Notes: generated by a model from the letters alone, not told the origin. 64,000 nucleotides of DNA from Thermoanaerobacter ethanolicus JW 200 (GCF_003722315.1 NZ_CP033580.1:2260501-2324500); one strand, 5' to 3'. Positions 43,921 through 52,575 are shown, numbered from the stretch's first letter. Made by a program: numbers and translations.

Positions 43921-45168
43921 TTATGAAAAAAGAACACCCCTGTACTCATCTTCTATGAGGTCAAATATATGTTTGCTTTTACCCAAAAGTTCATCTTCTT
44001 TTTCGGTCAGAGGATCAAGCCAATCAGCCTTATCACGCGCCCATTTCAACCATTTTAAAAGCTTTTCCCTTTTTCCTTCGTCGGCAACCTCAGCTATTTT
44101 TCTTTCCATGCAGTCAGTAAATCTTCTTATTTTCTCTGCCTTATCCCAATCAGAAGCAACCTGCTCCAATAGCTTTACCTCTTCCAATTCTCCTTTCCTC
44201 ATTTGTTCCAAACGCCGCTGTCTTTCACGCTCTTCCCATTCTCTCTTTTCTTCTCTTTCTTTCAGTTCATCTGCAGCTCGAAGTTTATTTGCAACAACAA
44301 ACATATCATAAATTATTTTTCCTACTTGAGCTTCCAAAGGCTCATTGTCATTATCTTTGTATTCCATCTTATATTGGATGCTATTCCCAAACCAGCTTTT
44401 TGCAGATATTGACAACACCAAATAAGTCTGGACTTCAACATTGTTTTGTGAACCTCGTTTTCTTCTTGTTTCTTCTTTCAATTCAAAATAAAACGCTGAA
44501 TGCATAACAACAAAATAAGCTGTATCCTTGCCTGAATCTATACTAACCTGAGTATAACCCTCCATATCCTCAAGCGTGCTCATAATTGTATCCAATATTC
44601 TATATGCCCTGTTTATATTAGATTCTGAAACACTTATTGGGAGAATAGCTTTATTCTCTCGATATTTACTTTTTACACTTGCATAATAGCTTGAACTGAA
44701 GCTGGCCTGTTTTAATGCCTTGTCCCTCTTTTTCCTATAAATTACTTCTTCCTTGTGCTCAGTAATTAAATGGTGTGGGTTTCTAAGGTGGCCTTTTACC
44801 TGTATTTGTGAGCATGTTTCACTAATAAACGTTTTTGTTTCTTCTCTTAGTAAGCTAAGCTCTTCATCAGCCATCAACTCAGCGTCCGTTAACTGTTCAA
44901 GATCTGTCCTGTACTTAATAACATAATTGTGGACATGCTTTTTAAGTTCTCCGGTTACTTTTGGCAAAGCAGGCCTTGGAACCTTTTGTCCGGCTTTAAC
45001 TCTTGCCCAATAACCACTTGGCGGCAACGGAATCCCAAGCCTTTTGCAATGCTTCCGTAGCCCGTTATCGGATATACCATACCTTTTAGCAACAGTAGTT
45101 ACAGGTTCCGCCCATACTTCATTATATAACGCTTCTCTTTCATCTGCAGTGATAAACCTAAAATCCAT
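43921..45168 (-). CDS. Uncharacterised protein with N-terminal helix-turn-helix
   Basis: 415 residues. The first about 60 form a helix-turn-helix followed by a conserved-looking element (W-A-E-P-V-T-T-V-A-K-R-Y-G-I-S-D-N-G-L, then I-P-L-P-P-S-G-Y-W-A-R). The middle is mixed alpha/beta. Residues about 300-350 form a charged coiled coil (E-E-R-E-R-Q-R-R-L-E-Q-M). I have seen this N-terminal pattern in proteins of integrative elements but know no tested function. It may bind DNA. The downstream partner is frameshifted. Confidence 0.55.
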   Translation of the reverse strand: MDFRFITADEREALYNEVWAEPVTTVAKRYGISDNGLRKHCKRLGIPLPPSGYWARVKAGQKVPRPALPKVTGELKKHVHNYVIKYRTDLEQLTDAELMADEELSLLREETKTFISETCSQIQVKGHLRNPHHLITEHKEEVIYRKKRDKALKQASFSSSYYASVKSKYRENKAILPISVSESNINRAYRILDTIMSTLEDMEGYTQVSIDSGKDTAYFVVMHSAFYFELKEETRRKRGSQNNVEVQTYLVLSISAKSWFGNSIQYKMEYKDNDNEPLEAQVGKIIYDMFVVANKLRAADELKEREEKREWEERERQRRLEQMRKGELEEVKLLEQVASDWDKAEKIRRFTDCMERKIAEVADEGKREKLLKWLKWARDKADWLDPLTEKEDELLGKSKHIFDLIEDEYRGVLFS

Positions 45169-45293
45169 AAAATCACCCTCACTGTATTTTAAAGTTCAAT
45201 AAATGCCTTTGTCTTATTATGTTCGTATATAGACATATAAAGCCGTTTCAACATCGGCATACACCCATTTCTTTTTTTCACCGAAGCTCAATT

Positions 45294-45656
45294 CTAAAAA
45301 CTCCTTTTACGACTATATTTACCACATTTAGGACAAGGATAATTCTCAAGATTAATTGCTTTTTGTTCTCCTACAACATCACAATCGATTGGGTGTAATA
45401 CAACTTTACATTTAGGACATCTATACTTCACTTCAAAACAGTCACCATCATAATCTAAATGTATGAAAAATCTTCCATAAAACTCATCGCACTTTGGACA
45501 ACGATATACTTTATGACCATAACCATCAGCAATTACTGAATTTTTTTCAAGAAACAATTTCTTAATATGTTCTATGGTTTTCTTTGAATGTATAAGATGC
45601 GGAAGCAAAGCAAATTCAGATTCAAAATTCATAAGATTATAGGGACTATACTCCAT
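45294..45656 (-). CDS. Uncharacterised zinc-ribbon protein
   Basis: 120 residues. Three C-P-K-C knuckles (Y-R-C-P-K-C-D, Y-R-C-P-K-C-K, Y-P-C-P-K-C-G) and acidic patches in between suggest two zinc ribbons or a rubredoxin-like fold. No clear ribosome site was found at 45656, and the start is tentative. It lies beside the unknown helix-turn-helix gene in an accessory patch. Not a known family to me. Confidence 0.5.
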   Translation of the reverse strand: MEYSPYNLMNFESEFALLPHLIHSKKTIEHIKKLFLEKNSVIADGYGHKVYRCPKCDEFYGRFFIHLDYDGDCFEVKYRCPKCKVVLHPIDCDVVGEQKAINLENYPCPKCGKYSRKRSF

Positions 45657-45769
45657 TCCAATACCTATTTTAAAGCTTTTTGAATTCTACGATATTTTGG
45701 CTCCATAATTTCTTCTTTCCATAATGTCAAATATAATAGCATGAGTGTCAATTTTTTTTACTATGACAT

Positions 45770-46015
45770 CTATTTCAAAATCGACAGTTTTTTAGCATAT
45801 CGTTCTTCATTGTAGACTTCATGATTTTTTAGCACATCGTATATTTCTTCTATTAATATTGCGGCGATTTTTTCTTTTGCCTGTTGTTCTGTGTATCCCG
45901 ATTTTTTCAATCTTTCCAGTGTCACTTTGGTAATTGGTGGATTATTGTCTCTAATCTGGTTATTTACAACCTCTAAAATAATCCTTTTTAAATTCTGATT
46001 GGCCAAACAGCTCAC
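45770..46015 (-). CDS. Small helical hypothetical protein
   Basis: 81 residues, mostly helix (I-I-L-E-V-V-N-N-Q-I-R-D-N-N-P-P-I-T-K-V-T-L-E-R-L...Y-T-E-Q-Q-A-K-E-K-I-A-A). GAGGTGAG lies seven bases before its start. It follows rlmD by 10 bp and is probably co-transcribed with it. The pattern is that of a conserved clostridial small protein; function unknown. Confidence 0.6.
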   Translation of the reverse strand: MSCLANQNLKRIILEVVNNQIRDNNPPITKVTLERLKKSGYTEQQAKEKIAAILIEEIYDVLKNHEVYNEERYAKKLSILK

Positions 46016-46025
46016 CTCCTCATTC

Positions 46026-47378
46026 TTACTTTCTCTCCATTAACACTACCGTCTCAACGTGATGCGTATGAGGAAACATGTCTACACATTTTACTTTATC
46101 TACTTTATATCCTCCTTCACTAAAAATTTTTAAATCTCTTGCAAGAGATTCAGGATTACAAGAAACATAAACTACTTTTTGAGGGTTGAATTTTATAATA
46201 TCTTCAAGAGCTTTTGGATTGATTCCAGACCTTGGAGGATCCACAATCACCACATCAGGCATTTCTTTAATTTCTTTGAGTTTCTTTGAGACATCACCGG
46301 CAATGAAAGTGCAATTTTTAAGTCCATTGAGTTCTGCGTTTTCCCTCGCCGACATAACTGCTTCTTCCACAAGTTCTATCCCAATCACTTTTTTAGCCAT
46401 TGGAGCCATAATTATACCTATGGTCCCTGTACCGGAGTACAAATCAAAAACTATTTTGTCAGATACATCTCCTGCAAATTCCCTCACCGTCTCATAAAGT
46501 TTTTCTGCCCCGTATGAATTGGTCTGAAAAAAAGAAAATGCACTTATTTTAAATTTTAAATCCAAAATCTCTTCTATTAGATAATCTCTTCCATATAGCA
46601 CTTCCAATCTTTCGCATACTACAGCATCTGACCAGGAATCGTTTTGAGTATGTAGTACACCCACAAGACGACTTCCAAAATTCGCATTTTTATATCTTTC
46701 AATAAGCTCTGTAAAGTCATGTTGCAACTGTGTTGTCGTCACAATGTTTAACAAAATCTCTCCTGATTTTGATGCCTTTCTCACAACCAAATGTCTCAAA
46801 AAACCTTCATGAGTCTTTTTGTCATAAAAAGGAAGTGCTTTTTTTATTGCATAATCAAAAGTAAGATTTAAAGCCTTGAGAAAATCATCTTCAACAATAT
46901 TACATTTGTCTGTCATGATTACCTCATAAAATCGACCTTTTCTATGAAGTCCTAACGCCGCATTGCCTTCTTTATCTTTTCCAAAAGTGTATTCCATTTT
47001 ATTCCTATAACCATGCTCTTTAGGACTTTTTACAATACCTAAAAATTCGTACTCTGTTATTCCTTCTTTTTCAAAAAGCTTTTTCAAAATATCTTCTTTT
47101 ATCTTAAGTTGATCTTGATAGCTAACATTTTGATAAGTACAGCCGCCACAATCTCCAAAGTGAGGGCAAAGGCTTTGCTTCTCCAAAGTAGAATTCTCTA
47201 TTACCTCTACTATTTCGCCTTCTACCATATCCTTTTTTACTTTTCTAACTTTTGCCTTTATTTTTTGCCCCAAAAGTGCTCCTTTTATTTTTACTTTTTT
47301 CCCCTCAAAATAGCCTATCCCAAATCCACCAAATTCCATCTCTTTTACGTCAACTGTGATAACATCGTTTTTTCTCAC
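46026..47378 (-). CDS. rlmD: 23S rRNA (uracil-C5)-methyltransferase RlmD/RlmCD-like
   Basis: About 450 residues from the GTG at 47378, the best placed start behind GGAGG; the longer reading adds 15 residues with no site. A TRAM beta-barrel (V-D-V-K-E-M-E-F-G-G-F-G-I-G) leads, then the iron-sulfur cysteines C-P-H-F-G-D-C-G-G-C. The SAM-binding F-D-L-Y-S-G-T-G-T-I-G follows, then V-D-P-P-R-S-G and Y-V-S-C-N-P with the nucleophile Cys. It makes 5-methyluridine in rRNA; RlmD, RlmC and dual RlmCD cannot be separated here. Confidence 0.93.
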   Translation of the reverse strand: MRKNDVITVDVKEMEFGGFGIGYFEGKKVKIKGALLGQKIKAKVRKVKKDMVEGEIVEVIENSTLEKQSLCPHFGDCGGCTYQNVSYQDQLKIKEDILKKLFEKEGITEYEFLGIVKSPKEHGYRNKMEYTFGKDKEGNAALGLHRKGRFYEVIMTDKCNIVEDDFLKALNLTFDYAIKKALPFYDKKTHEGFLRHLVVRKASKSGEILLNIVTTTQLQHDFTELIERYKNANFGSRLVGVLHTQNDSWSDAVVCERLEVLYGRDYLIEEILDLKFKISAFSFFQTNSYGAEKLYETVREFAGDVSDKIVFDLYSGTGTIGIIMAPMAKKVIGIELVEEAVMSARENAELNGLKNCTFIAGDVSKKLKEIKEMPDVVIVDPPRSGINPKALEDIIKFNPQKVVYVSCNPESLARDLKIFSEGGYKVDKVKCVDMFPHTHHVETVVLMERK

Positions 47379-47549
47379 TGTCATTCCTCCTTTGCTATCT
47401 AGATTATACCTTATTTTGCTCAATAATTCTAATATTACTTATTAAAATGTTTTCATCAAAAAATAAAATAACCTTTACATAATTTTAATAACGTTGTATA
47501 CTAATACTGGGTGAGAGAGTGAAAGAGTGAGAAAGGATGAAGAATTAAA

Positions 47550-47966
47550 GTGTTTATAAACAACCTAACAGTTGCAAAAGGAGCCATAGTATTGTCTCTT
47601 TCATCAAATAGAGAGGAAGAAGAAGAAATCAAAAAACTTCTCTTAGAAAAAGGTTACAAATGCGCTGTAACAGAGCTGGGAGGTAAAAGTAGCGAATTCA
47701 ATGAAAAAATAGTCTCTGCAGTGGTAGGAGCAGCTTTAAACAATAATGTAATTGAAAAAAATCCAACTTCTATGCACGCCCTCTTACATGCTACAATTGA
47801 AGCTGTAAAATCCTTATCCTTGACTTTGCCCTTAGACGTAAGCCTTATGATGAAAATTGCAGTTGTAGCAGATAATACTTGGATTGCAGTTTCAATGTTT
47901 GGAAAATCAGCTTTACATCCTCTCACAAATCATGAAAGGTTGGGTTTTGGAATAATGCACTTATAA
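47550..47966 (+). CDS. hutP: HutP-family RNA-binding antiterminator
   Basis: 138 residues from GTG, close to the 148-150 of Bacillus HutP. The G-K-S-A-L-H-P-L-T-N-H-E-R-L-G-F-G-I-M-H-L end is the HutP signature with metal- and histidine-binding His residues. HutP binds UAG-containing leader RNA to open a terminator. No histidine-use genes follow here. A terminator-like hairpin and genes for a sodium-pump decarboxylase come next, so HutP may control those. This is inference from position. Confidence 0.9.
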   Translation: MFINNLTVAKGAIVLSLSSNREEEEEIKKLLLEKGYKCAVTELGGKSSEFNEKIVSAVVGAALNNNVIEKNPTSMHALLHATIEAVKSLSLTLPLDVSLMMKIAVVADNTWIAVSMFGKSALHPLTNHERLGFGIMHL

Positions 47967-47985
47967 AGTACATAAGGGGAGACAG

Positions 47986-48022
47986 AGGGAAAGAGTCATA
48001 ATACTATGGCTCTTTTATTTTT
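47986..48022 (+). terminator. Terminator or attenuator between hutP and the gamma-like gene
   Basis: AAGAGTCAT and ATGGCTCTT pair (one G-U), then TTATTTTTT. It is placed where a HutP-controlled attenuator would be. Confidence 0.6.
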
Positions 48023-48037
48023 TCAGGAGGTGAAATA

Positions 48038-48181
48038 ATGGTACCAGATACAGTTTTAGGAGCTATTTATTTGTCAATCATAGACATGGTTTTGTTGTCA
48101 ATGCTTCTGTTAGTAATTGGTGCTATATTATCAAAGATATTTCCGTTATTTAGTAAAATCGAAAAATTTATTAACAAATAG
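48038..48181 (+). CDS. Small OadG-like (gamma) subunit, stop codon supplied by the inserted IS
   Basis: 47 residues: one N-terminal membrane helix (M-V-L-L-S-M-L-L-L-V-I-G-A-I-L) and a short basic tail, in the style of the gamma or anchor subunit of Na+-translocating decarboxylases. CAGGAGGTGA precedes the ATG. The TAG stop is the first three bases of the IS at 48179. Removing the IS gives one further Lys and TAA, so the original protein was 48 residues. The IS separates it from the beta subunit. Confidence 0.65.
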   Translation: MVPDTVLGAIYLSIIDMVLLSMLLLVIGAILSKIFPLFSKIEKFINK

Positions 48182-49824
48182 GGATGTGCAAAATTAATTA
48201 AAATAATCATAATCAAAAACCAAAATATGTATTACATACAATATATAGTAATCAACACTGACAATCAAACATAAAGGAAGTGGTAAGGGAAAAGAAAAGA
48301 CAAAAAGAGGAGCTAAAAAAGGGCATAAATATCCTGTAGAAGTCAAATGTTAAAAAGTGGCATGAAATAGATTCAATAAAAATTAGGCCGATTGCATCAA
48401 AGCAACAAGAGATCTAAACTCATCATATTTGCCCAATTTAATAGCTACAATAGCGACAGTAAGCAAAGTAATATGGCCAAAAGTATTAAGGTTGCTCACA
48501 GAATTAATATTTCTAACATAAGCCTTTTCAAAATCCAGAGCTTTAAAGCGGGAATTATATCTTTCTGATTCAATTCTCAATTTGTAGACGGCCTTAAAAT
48601 ATAGGGAGTCTCTATTAATAGAGGACCTATAATCAGAAGATATAATAGCATACTTAGTACAGCCTCTATGCTTTTTGCCATTAAAATATTTAGGATGATT
48701 TATAGGGCAGGCAGAATCATCCTTAGAATTACAGAACTTGCAAACAAATTTTTGCTTAATAAAACCATCAAAATATTGCTTGCCATCTTTAAGCATTTTA
48801 ATACCCGCTTCACAGACCATATAACCATCATCAGTCAGAGGGGGATTTTTAGAATTACGCTTGTTAAGAGGAATAAAGCAATGACCGTGGAGAATATTTC
48901 TAACATAATTATAAAGTTTCTTAACATCATAGCCTTTATCAGCAATAAAATTAACATACTTAAGGTTAAACCACTTATTAGTCTTCTCAAGCAAAGATAA
49001 AGCGGCTTCAAAATCAGGGGCATCAGCGGGGGTAGTAGTTTCAGCGATGGGTAAACCAGAGATAGCATCAACAATAATGTGATTTTTATAGCCCCAATAA
49101 AACTTATAGCGTTTATTAGAAGAATCGTTAGAAGCAGAATAAACGCCTAATTTACAATCCTTATCTGACTTAGGCTGATTATCTTTAGAGAATTTATTTT
49201 TAGAAAAAGACTTAGGGTTATTTAACTTAGTGTTAGCTTTAATAGGGGTAGAATCCATGGAAATAAACTCACCGGAGATAATACCCATATTTTTGAGGAT
49301 ATTGACCTGATTTTGAAAAATAGAGGTCAAATAATCATGAGAGAAGTCATTAATAAAACGGCGAAAAGTCCAATAAGAAGGAAGAGGTTTAGAAATGTCG
49401 AAGCCACAAAGATGAGCAATGATAAGATTATTGCGGAGATAATCTAAAAGGTCAGAAATTGTGCCGAATCTTTCAGCTTTCATGACAATAAAAGCTCTAA
49501 AAAGTGCATGGTGAGAATAACCCTTACGGCCAGGACTAGAGGAAGGGAATTCAGGTATTGAAGACAGGTCAAGATTTTCAAACATAGAAGAATAGAAATC
49601 AATTTTAGACTGAGAGGTAAAGAGTTCAGGTATATTTAAAAGCAATTGAAGCTGGTACATGTAGAATTTCCTCCTTCTTAAAAAATTTTTTATAGTGTAT
49701 ATATAATAATTCGACAAATGGGAGGGGAAATCCTACATAAAAGATAAAAAATTCAAGAGTGATAGGAAAAAAGTATGTCTGTAGAATGGCTTAAATTAAG
49801 GCTTCTGAATTTTGCACAAGTCTA
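48179..49824 (-). mobile_element. 1646-bp insertion sequence, copy 2 (DUF772/IS1182-like)
   Basis: Same ends and length as copy 1 (34040-35685). The target duplication is TTAACAAA (48171-48178 and 49825-49832). Different flanks prove a separate insertion. It lies in the gap between the gamma-like and beta subunit genes, and its right end is 26 bp from the beta-subunit start. Confidence 0.9.
48383..49660 (-). CDS. DDE transposase (DUF772 N-domain), copy 2
   Basis: 425 residues from ATG at 49660, with the same GAAGGAGGA site as copy 1. The proteins differ at only a handful of positions (for example KKLYNYVRNILHG against KRVYNFVRDTLHG, and CPINHPKYF against CPIQHPKYF). The catalytic Asp and Glu segments are unchanged. 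The differences show the copies are not from the very latest transposition, yet both remain open. Confidence 0.85.
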   Translation of the reverse strand: MYQLQLLLNIPELFTSQSKIDFYSSMFENLDLSSIPEFPSSSPGRKGYSHHALFRAFIVMKAERFGTISDLLDYLRNNLIIAHLCGFDISKPLPSYWTFRRFINDFSHDYLTSIFQNQVNILKNMGIISGEFISMDSTPIKANTKLNNPKSFSKNKFSKDNQPKSDKDCKLGVYSASNDSSNKRYKFYWGYKNHIIVDAISGLPIAETTTPADAPDFEAALSLLEKTNKWFNLKYVNFIADKGYDVKKLYNYVRNILHGHCFIPLNKRNSKNPPLTDDGYMVCEAGIKMLKDGKQYFDGFIKQKFVCKFCNSKDDSACPINHPKYFNGKKHRGCTKYAIISSDYRSSINRDSLYFKAVYKLRIESERYNSRFKALDFEKAYVRNINSVSNLNTFGHITLLTVAIVAIKLGKYDEFRSLVALMQSA

Positions 49825-49850
49825 TTAACAAAAAATAAGGAGTGACACAA

Positions 49851-50978
49851 ATGGAGTTTCTGTTAAAACTTTTTAAAGATATGATACAAACTACCGGTCT
49901 TGTTCATTTAACTTTGGGTAATGTGTTTTTAATATTGGTAGGTATATTCCTCATATACTTAGCTATTGTAAAAAAATATGAGCCATTTTTACTTCTCCCA
50001 ATAGGTTTTGGCAGTATTGTAGCAAACATACCAGCTACTGATTTATTGGAACCTGGAGGACTTATACACTTTTTTTACTTAGGGGTTGAAAAGGTTATCT
50101 ATCCTCCTCTTATCTTCCTCGGCGTAGGTGCCATGACGGACTTTGGTCCTATGATTGCGAATCCTAGTTTAATGATTTTAGGTGCTTTTGCCCATATAGG
50201 AATATTTATAGCATTAATAGGCGCAAAACTTTTAGGTTTTAGTATATTTGAAGCGGGGGCTATAGGGATTATTGGCGGTGCAGATGGACCAATGGCAATT
50301 TACGTAACTCAAAAATTAGCTCCCCACCTTATGGCTCAAATATCTGTCGCTGCGTATTCTTATATGGCGTTAATGCCTTTAATACAACCTCCTATCATGA
50401 GGTTACTTACTACAAAAGAGGAAAGGCAAATAATGATGAAACAGATGAGACCCGTTTCAAAAACAGAAAAAATCGCCTTTCCTATTGTAATAACTGTTTT
50501 AATAGATTTACTACTTCCTCCAATTGCTCCTCTTATAACAATGTTGATGTTAGGAAATCTTTTAAAAGAGTCGGGAGTTGTAGATAGGCTTGCAAAAACA
50601 GTCAGTGGAGAATTTATGAACGTAATTACGATATTATTAGGAGTCTCCATAGGCTCCACCATGAAAGCAGACACTTTTTTGACCATTAAGACATTAGAGA
50701 TAGTCACCTTAGGGCTTATCGCTTTTATGACAGGAACAGCTGGAGGTGTACTGGGAGCAAAATTTTTAAATAAACTTTCTGGTGGAAAAATAAATCCTCT
50801 TGTTGGCTCTGCAGGTATAGCTTCTGTTCCAATAGCTGCGAGAGTGTCCCACTCTGTAGCCATAAAAGAAAATCCTTACAACTTTTTAATAATGCACGCC
50901 ATGGGGCCAAACCTTGCCGGAGTTTTTGGAACGGCAATAGCAGGTGGAATAATGCTTGTACTATTAGGAGTTCATTAA
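49851..50978 (+). CDS. Sodium ion-translocating decarboxylase, beta subunit (OadB/GcdB/MmdB)
   Basis: About 375 residues from the ATG at 49851, with AAGGAG eight bases away. The membrane protein has about nine to eleven helices. Signatures: G-I-I-G-G-A-D-G-P-M-A-I-Y (the Na+-site Asp near 147), a central P-P-I-M-R-L-L-T-T-K-E-E-R cytoplasmic loop, and G-N-L-L-K-E-S-G-V-V-D-R-L. It couples decarboxylation of oxaloacetate, methylmalonyl-CoA or glutaconyl-CoA to Na+ export. The alpha subunit is not in this neighbourhood. The IS upstream has replaced its native link to the gamma-like gene. Confidence 0.93.
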   Translation: MEFLLKLFKDMIQTTGLVHLTLGNVFLILVGIFLIYLAIVKKYEPFLLLPIGFGSIVANIPATDLLEPGGLIHFFYLGVEKVIYPPLIFLGVGAMTDFGPMIANPSLMILGAFAHIGIFIALIGAKLLGFSIFEAGAIGIIGGADGPMAIYVTQKLAPHLMAQISVAAYSYMALMPLIQPPIMRLLTTKEERQIMMKQMRPVSKTEKIAFPIVITVLIDLLLPPIAPLITMLMLGNLLKESGVVDRLAKTVSGEFMNVITILLGVSIGSTMKADTFLTIKTLEIVTLGLIAFMTGTAGGVLGAKFLNKLSGGKINPLVGSAGIASVPIAARVSHSVAIKENPYNFLIMHAMGPNLAGVFGTAIAGGIMLVLLGVH

Positions 50979-51003
50979 AACAGCATAAATGGCTGTTTTT
51001 TTA
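50977..51003 (+). terminator. Terminator of the beta-subunit gene
   Basis: AAACAGC-ataaat-GGCTGTTT, then TTTTT. Confidence 0.7.
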
Positions 51004-51068
51004 CTGTATCACAAACATATATACAAGAATATTATATTAGTAAAACTACAGATTTGGAGGTTTAAAAA

Positions 51069-51242
51069 ATGTACGACTATAATCCTTATGTACAAGATTA
51101 TGCTTTTCCTCCTCTAAAGCTTGCACAGGCTTATGTGCCTTTACAGAAATATGTATCTCTTTATCCTCCGGAAGAAGCCATTAAAAAAGGCACTGTTTTT
51201 CCTGAACTTGATATGCCTTATGTAGGCGAAAAAATGAGGTGA
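51069..51242 (+). CDS. cotJA: Spore coat-associated protein CotJA
   Basis: 57 residues, Tyr/Pro-rich (Y-V-P-L-Q-K-Y-V-S-L-Y-P-P-E-E-A), ending with F-P-E-L-D-M-P-Y, as in CotJA. A TTTGGAGG site precedes the ATG. It is the first gene of cotJABC, with four bases to cotJB. It belongs to the inner spore coat of Firmicutes and indicates a spore former. Confidence 0.85.
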   Translation: MYDYNPYVQDYAFPPLKLAQAYVPLQKYVSLYPPEEAIKKGTVFPELDMPYVGEKMR

Positions 51243-51246
51243 TAAA

Positions 51247-51504
51247 ATGGATGGCAATCAAATATCTTTGCTTAAGAAAATCATGGAAATAGAGTTTACC
51301 TGTATAGATTTGAATCTATATTTAGACACCCATCCCGATGACCAAAAAGCCCTTCAAGACTATAACTATTATTCCAACCAATTGTCTATGTTGAAACAAC
51401 AATATGAACAATTTTACGGGCCCTTGATGGTTTTTGGTCATTCACAAAGTCAATATCCTTGGAAATGGGTAGATGACCCATGGCCTTGGGAAATAGAATA
51501 TTGA
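51247..51504 (+). CDS. cotJB: Spore coat protein CotJB
   Basis: 85 residues. The helix pair L-L-K-K-I-M-E-I-E-F-T-C-I-D-L-N-L-Y-L-D-T-H-P and the Y-G-P-L end with W-K-W-V-D-D-P-W-P-W-E are typical of CotJB. It sits between cotJA and cotJC, 13 bp before the latter, and is probably a structural partner in the coat. Confidence 0.9.
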   Translation: MDGNQISLLKKIMEIEFTCIDLNLYLDTHPDDQKALQDYNYYSNQLSMLKQQYEQFYGPLMVFGHSQSQYPWKWVDDPWPWEIEY

Positions 51505-51517
51505 GGAGGACTTTGTT

Positions 51518-52090
51518 ATGTGGGTTTATGAAAAGAAACTACAATATCCTGCTAAAGTATGCAAACCAGATGTAAAAATGGCAAAATACCTCATCGCCCA
51601 ATATGGAGGCCCTGATGGAGAATTGGCAGCCGCTTTAAGATATCAAACTCAGCGATTCGTCATGCCTACAGGAAAAGCAAAAGCAGTTTTGACAGACATT
51701 GCTACAGAAGAATTAGCACACCTTGAAATAATAGCAACTCTTGTTTTCAAGCTTTTAAAGGGAGTACCAGTAGAAATATTAAAAAGAGAAGGATTAGGGG
51801 AATACTATACAGAACATGATAGAGGCCTATTCTATGCAGATACAACAGGAATGTTATGGACCGCCGCCTATATCCAGGCTAAAGGAGATGCAATCGCTGA
51901 TCTACACGAAGATATGGCATCCGAAGAAAAAGCAAGAGCAACTTATGAACATTTAATAAATCTCACAGATGACCCTTGTGTAAAAGATACTCTAAGGTTT
52001 TTGAGAGAAAGGGAGATTGTACACTTTCAAAGATTTGGAGAAACTTTAGTACAGGTAAGAGAATATATGGAAAGTAAAAAATTCTTTTAA
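51518..52090 (+). CDS. cotJC: Spore coat protein CotJC (manganese catalase family)
   Basis: 190 residues. The ferritin-like di-manganese fold is visible as E-L-A-A-A-L-R-Y, A-T-E-E-L-A-H-L-E (E-x2-H), D-M-A-S-E-E-K-A-R-A-T-Y-E-H and R-E-I-V-H-F-Q-R-F-G-E. It is a non-heme catalase-like coat enzyme. It forms one operon with cotJA and cotJB; a hairpin near 52096-52124 serves as convergent terminator with ybaK. Confidence 0.95.
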   Translation: MWVYEKKLQYPAKVCKPDVKMAKYLIAQYGGPDGELAAALRYQTQRFVMPTGKAKAVLTDIATEELAHLEIIATLVFKLLKGVPVEILKREGLGEYYTEHDRGLFYADTTGMLWTAAYIQAKGDAIADLHEDMASEEKARATYEHLINLTDDPCVKDTLRFLREREIVHFQRFGETLVQVREYMESKKFF

Positions 52091-52106
52091 AAAAGTAGAT
52101 GTATGT

Positions 52107-52562
52107 CTATTGGCATACATCTACCCATTTTCCTTCTACTATTTTATCAAGGTCTTCGACTTTTATGGTAGCAGCAGCATTTGTATCACCAGCTGCAGGA
52201 TATACTACCTCATAATTTTTTAAAGACACATCATAATATACTTCAATCGGATTTTTCAGCCCATAAGGACAAACGCCACCAACAGGATGCCCTGTAACTT
52301 CTAACACTTCTTCTGGGGATGCCATTTTTGCTTTTGTTTTAAAAGTATCTTTAAATTTTTTATTGTCTATTTTTCTATCCCCTGCTGTTATAATCATAAT
52401 ATATTTATCTTTTAATCTAAAAAGCATAGACTTTGCTATTTCCCCAGGAGTTACCCCTAAAGATTTAGCTGCTTTTTCCACAGTGCTTGTATCTTCAAAA
52501 ATTTTTATTTTAATATCATATCCTTTCTCTTTAAAGAACTCTTTCACCGCTTCTACTGACAC
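52107..52562 (-). CDS. Cys-tRNA(Pro)/Pro-tRNA deacylase-like protein (YbaK/EbsC)
   Basis: About 151 residues from the GTG at 52562, behind GGTGGTG. A longer reading to 52607 would overlap metH and has no site. The YbaK fold is visible as A-K-S-M-L-F, D-R-K-I-D-N-K-K-F-K and T-G-H-P-V-G-G-V-C-P-Y-G. It clears mischarged tRNA in trans. It lies 14 bp downstream of metH and may be read from its mRNA. Confidence 0.9.
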   Translation of the reverse strand: MSVEAVKEFFKEKGYDIKIKIFEDTSTVEKAAKSLGVTPGEIAKSMLFRLKDKYIMIITAGDRKIDNKKFKDTFKTKAKMASPEEVLEVTGHPVGGVCPYGLKNPIEVYYDVSLKNYEVVYPAAGDTNAAATIKVEDLDKIVEGKWVDVCQ

Positions 52563-52575
52563 CTCTACACCACCT

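Noticed and set aside
47500-47550. GAGAGTGAAAGAGTGAGAAAGG as a HutP-binding leader repeat
   Set aside because: HutP recognises spaced UAG/NAG triplets; the purine repeats here do not show clear UAG units.
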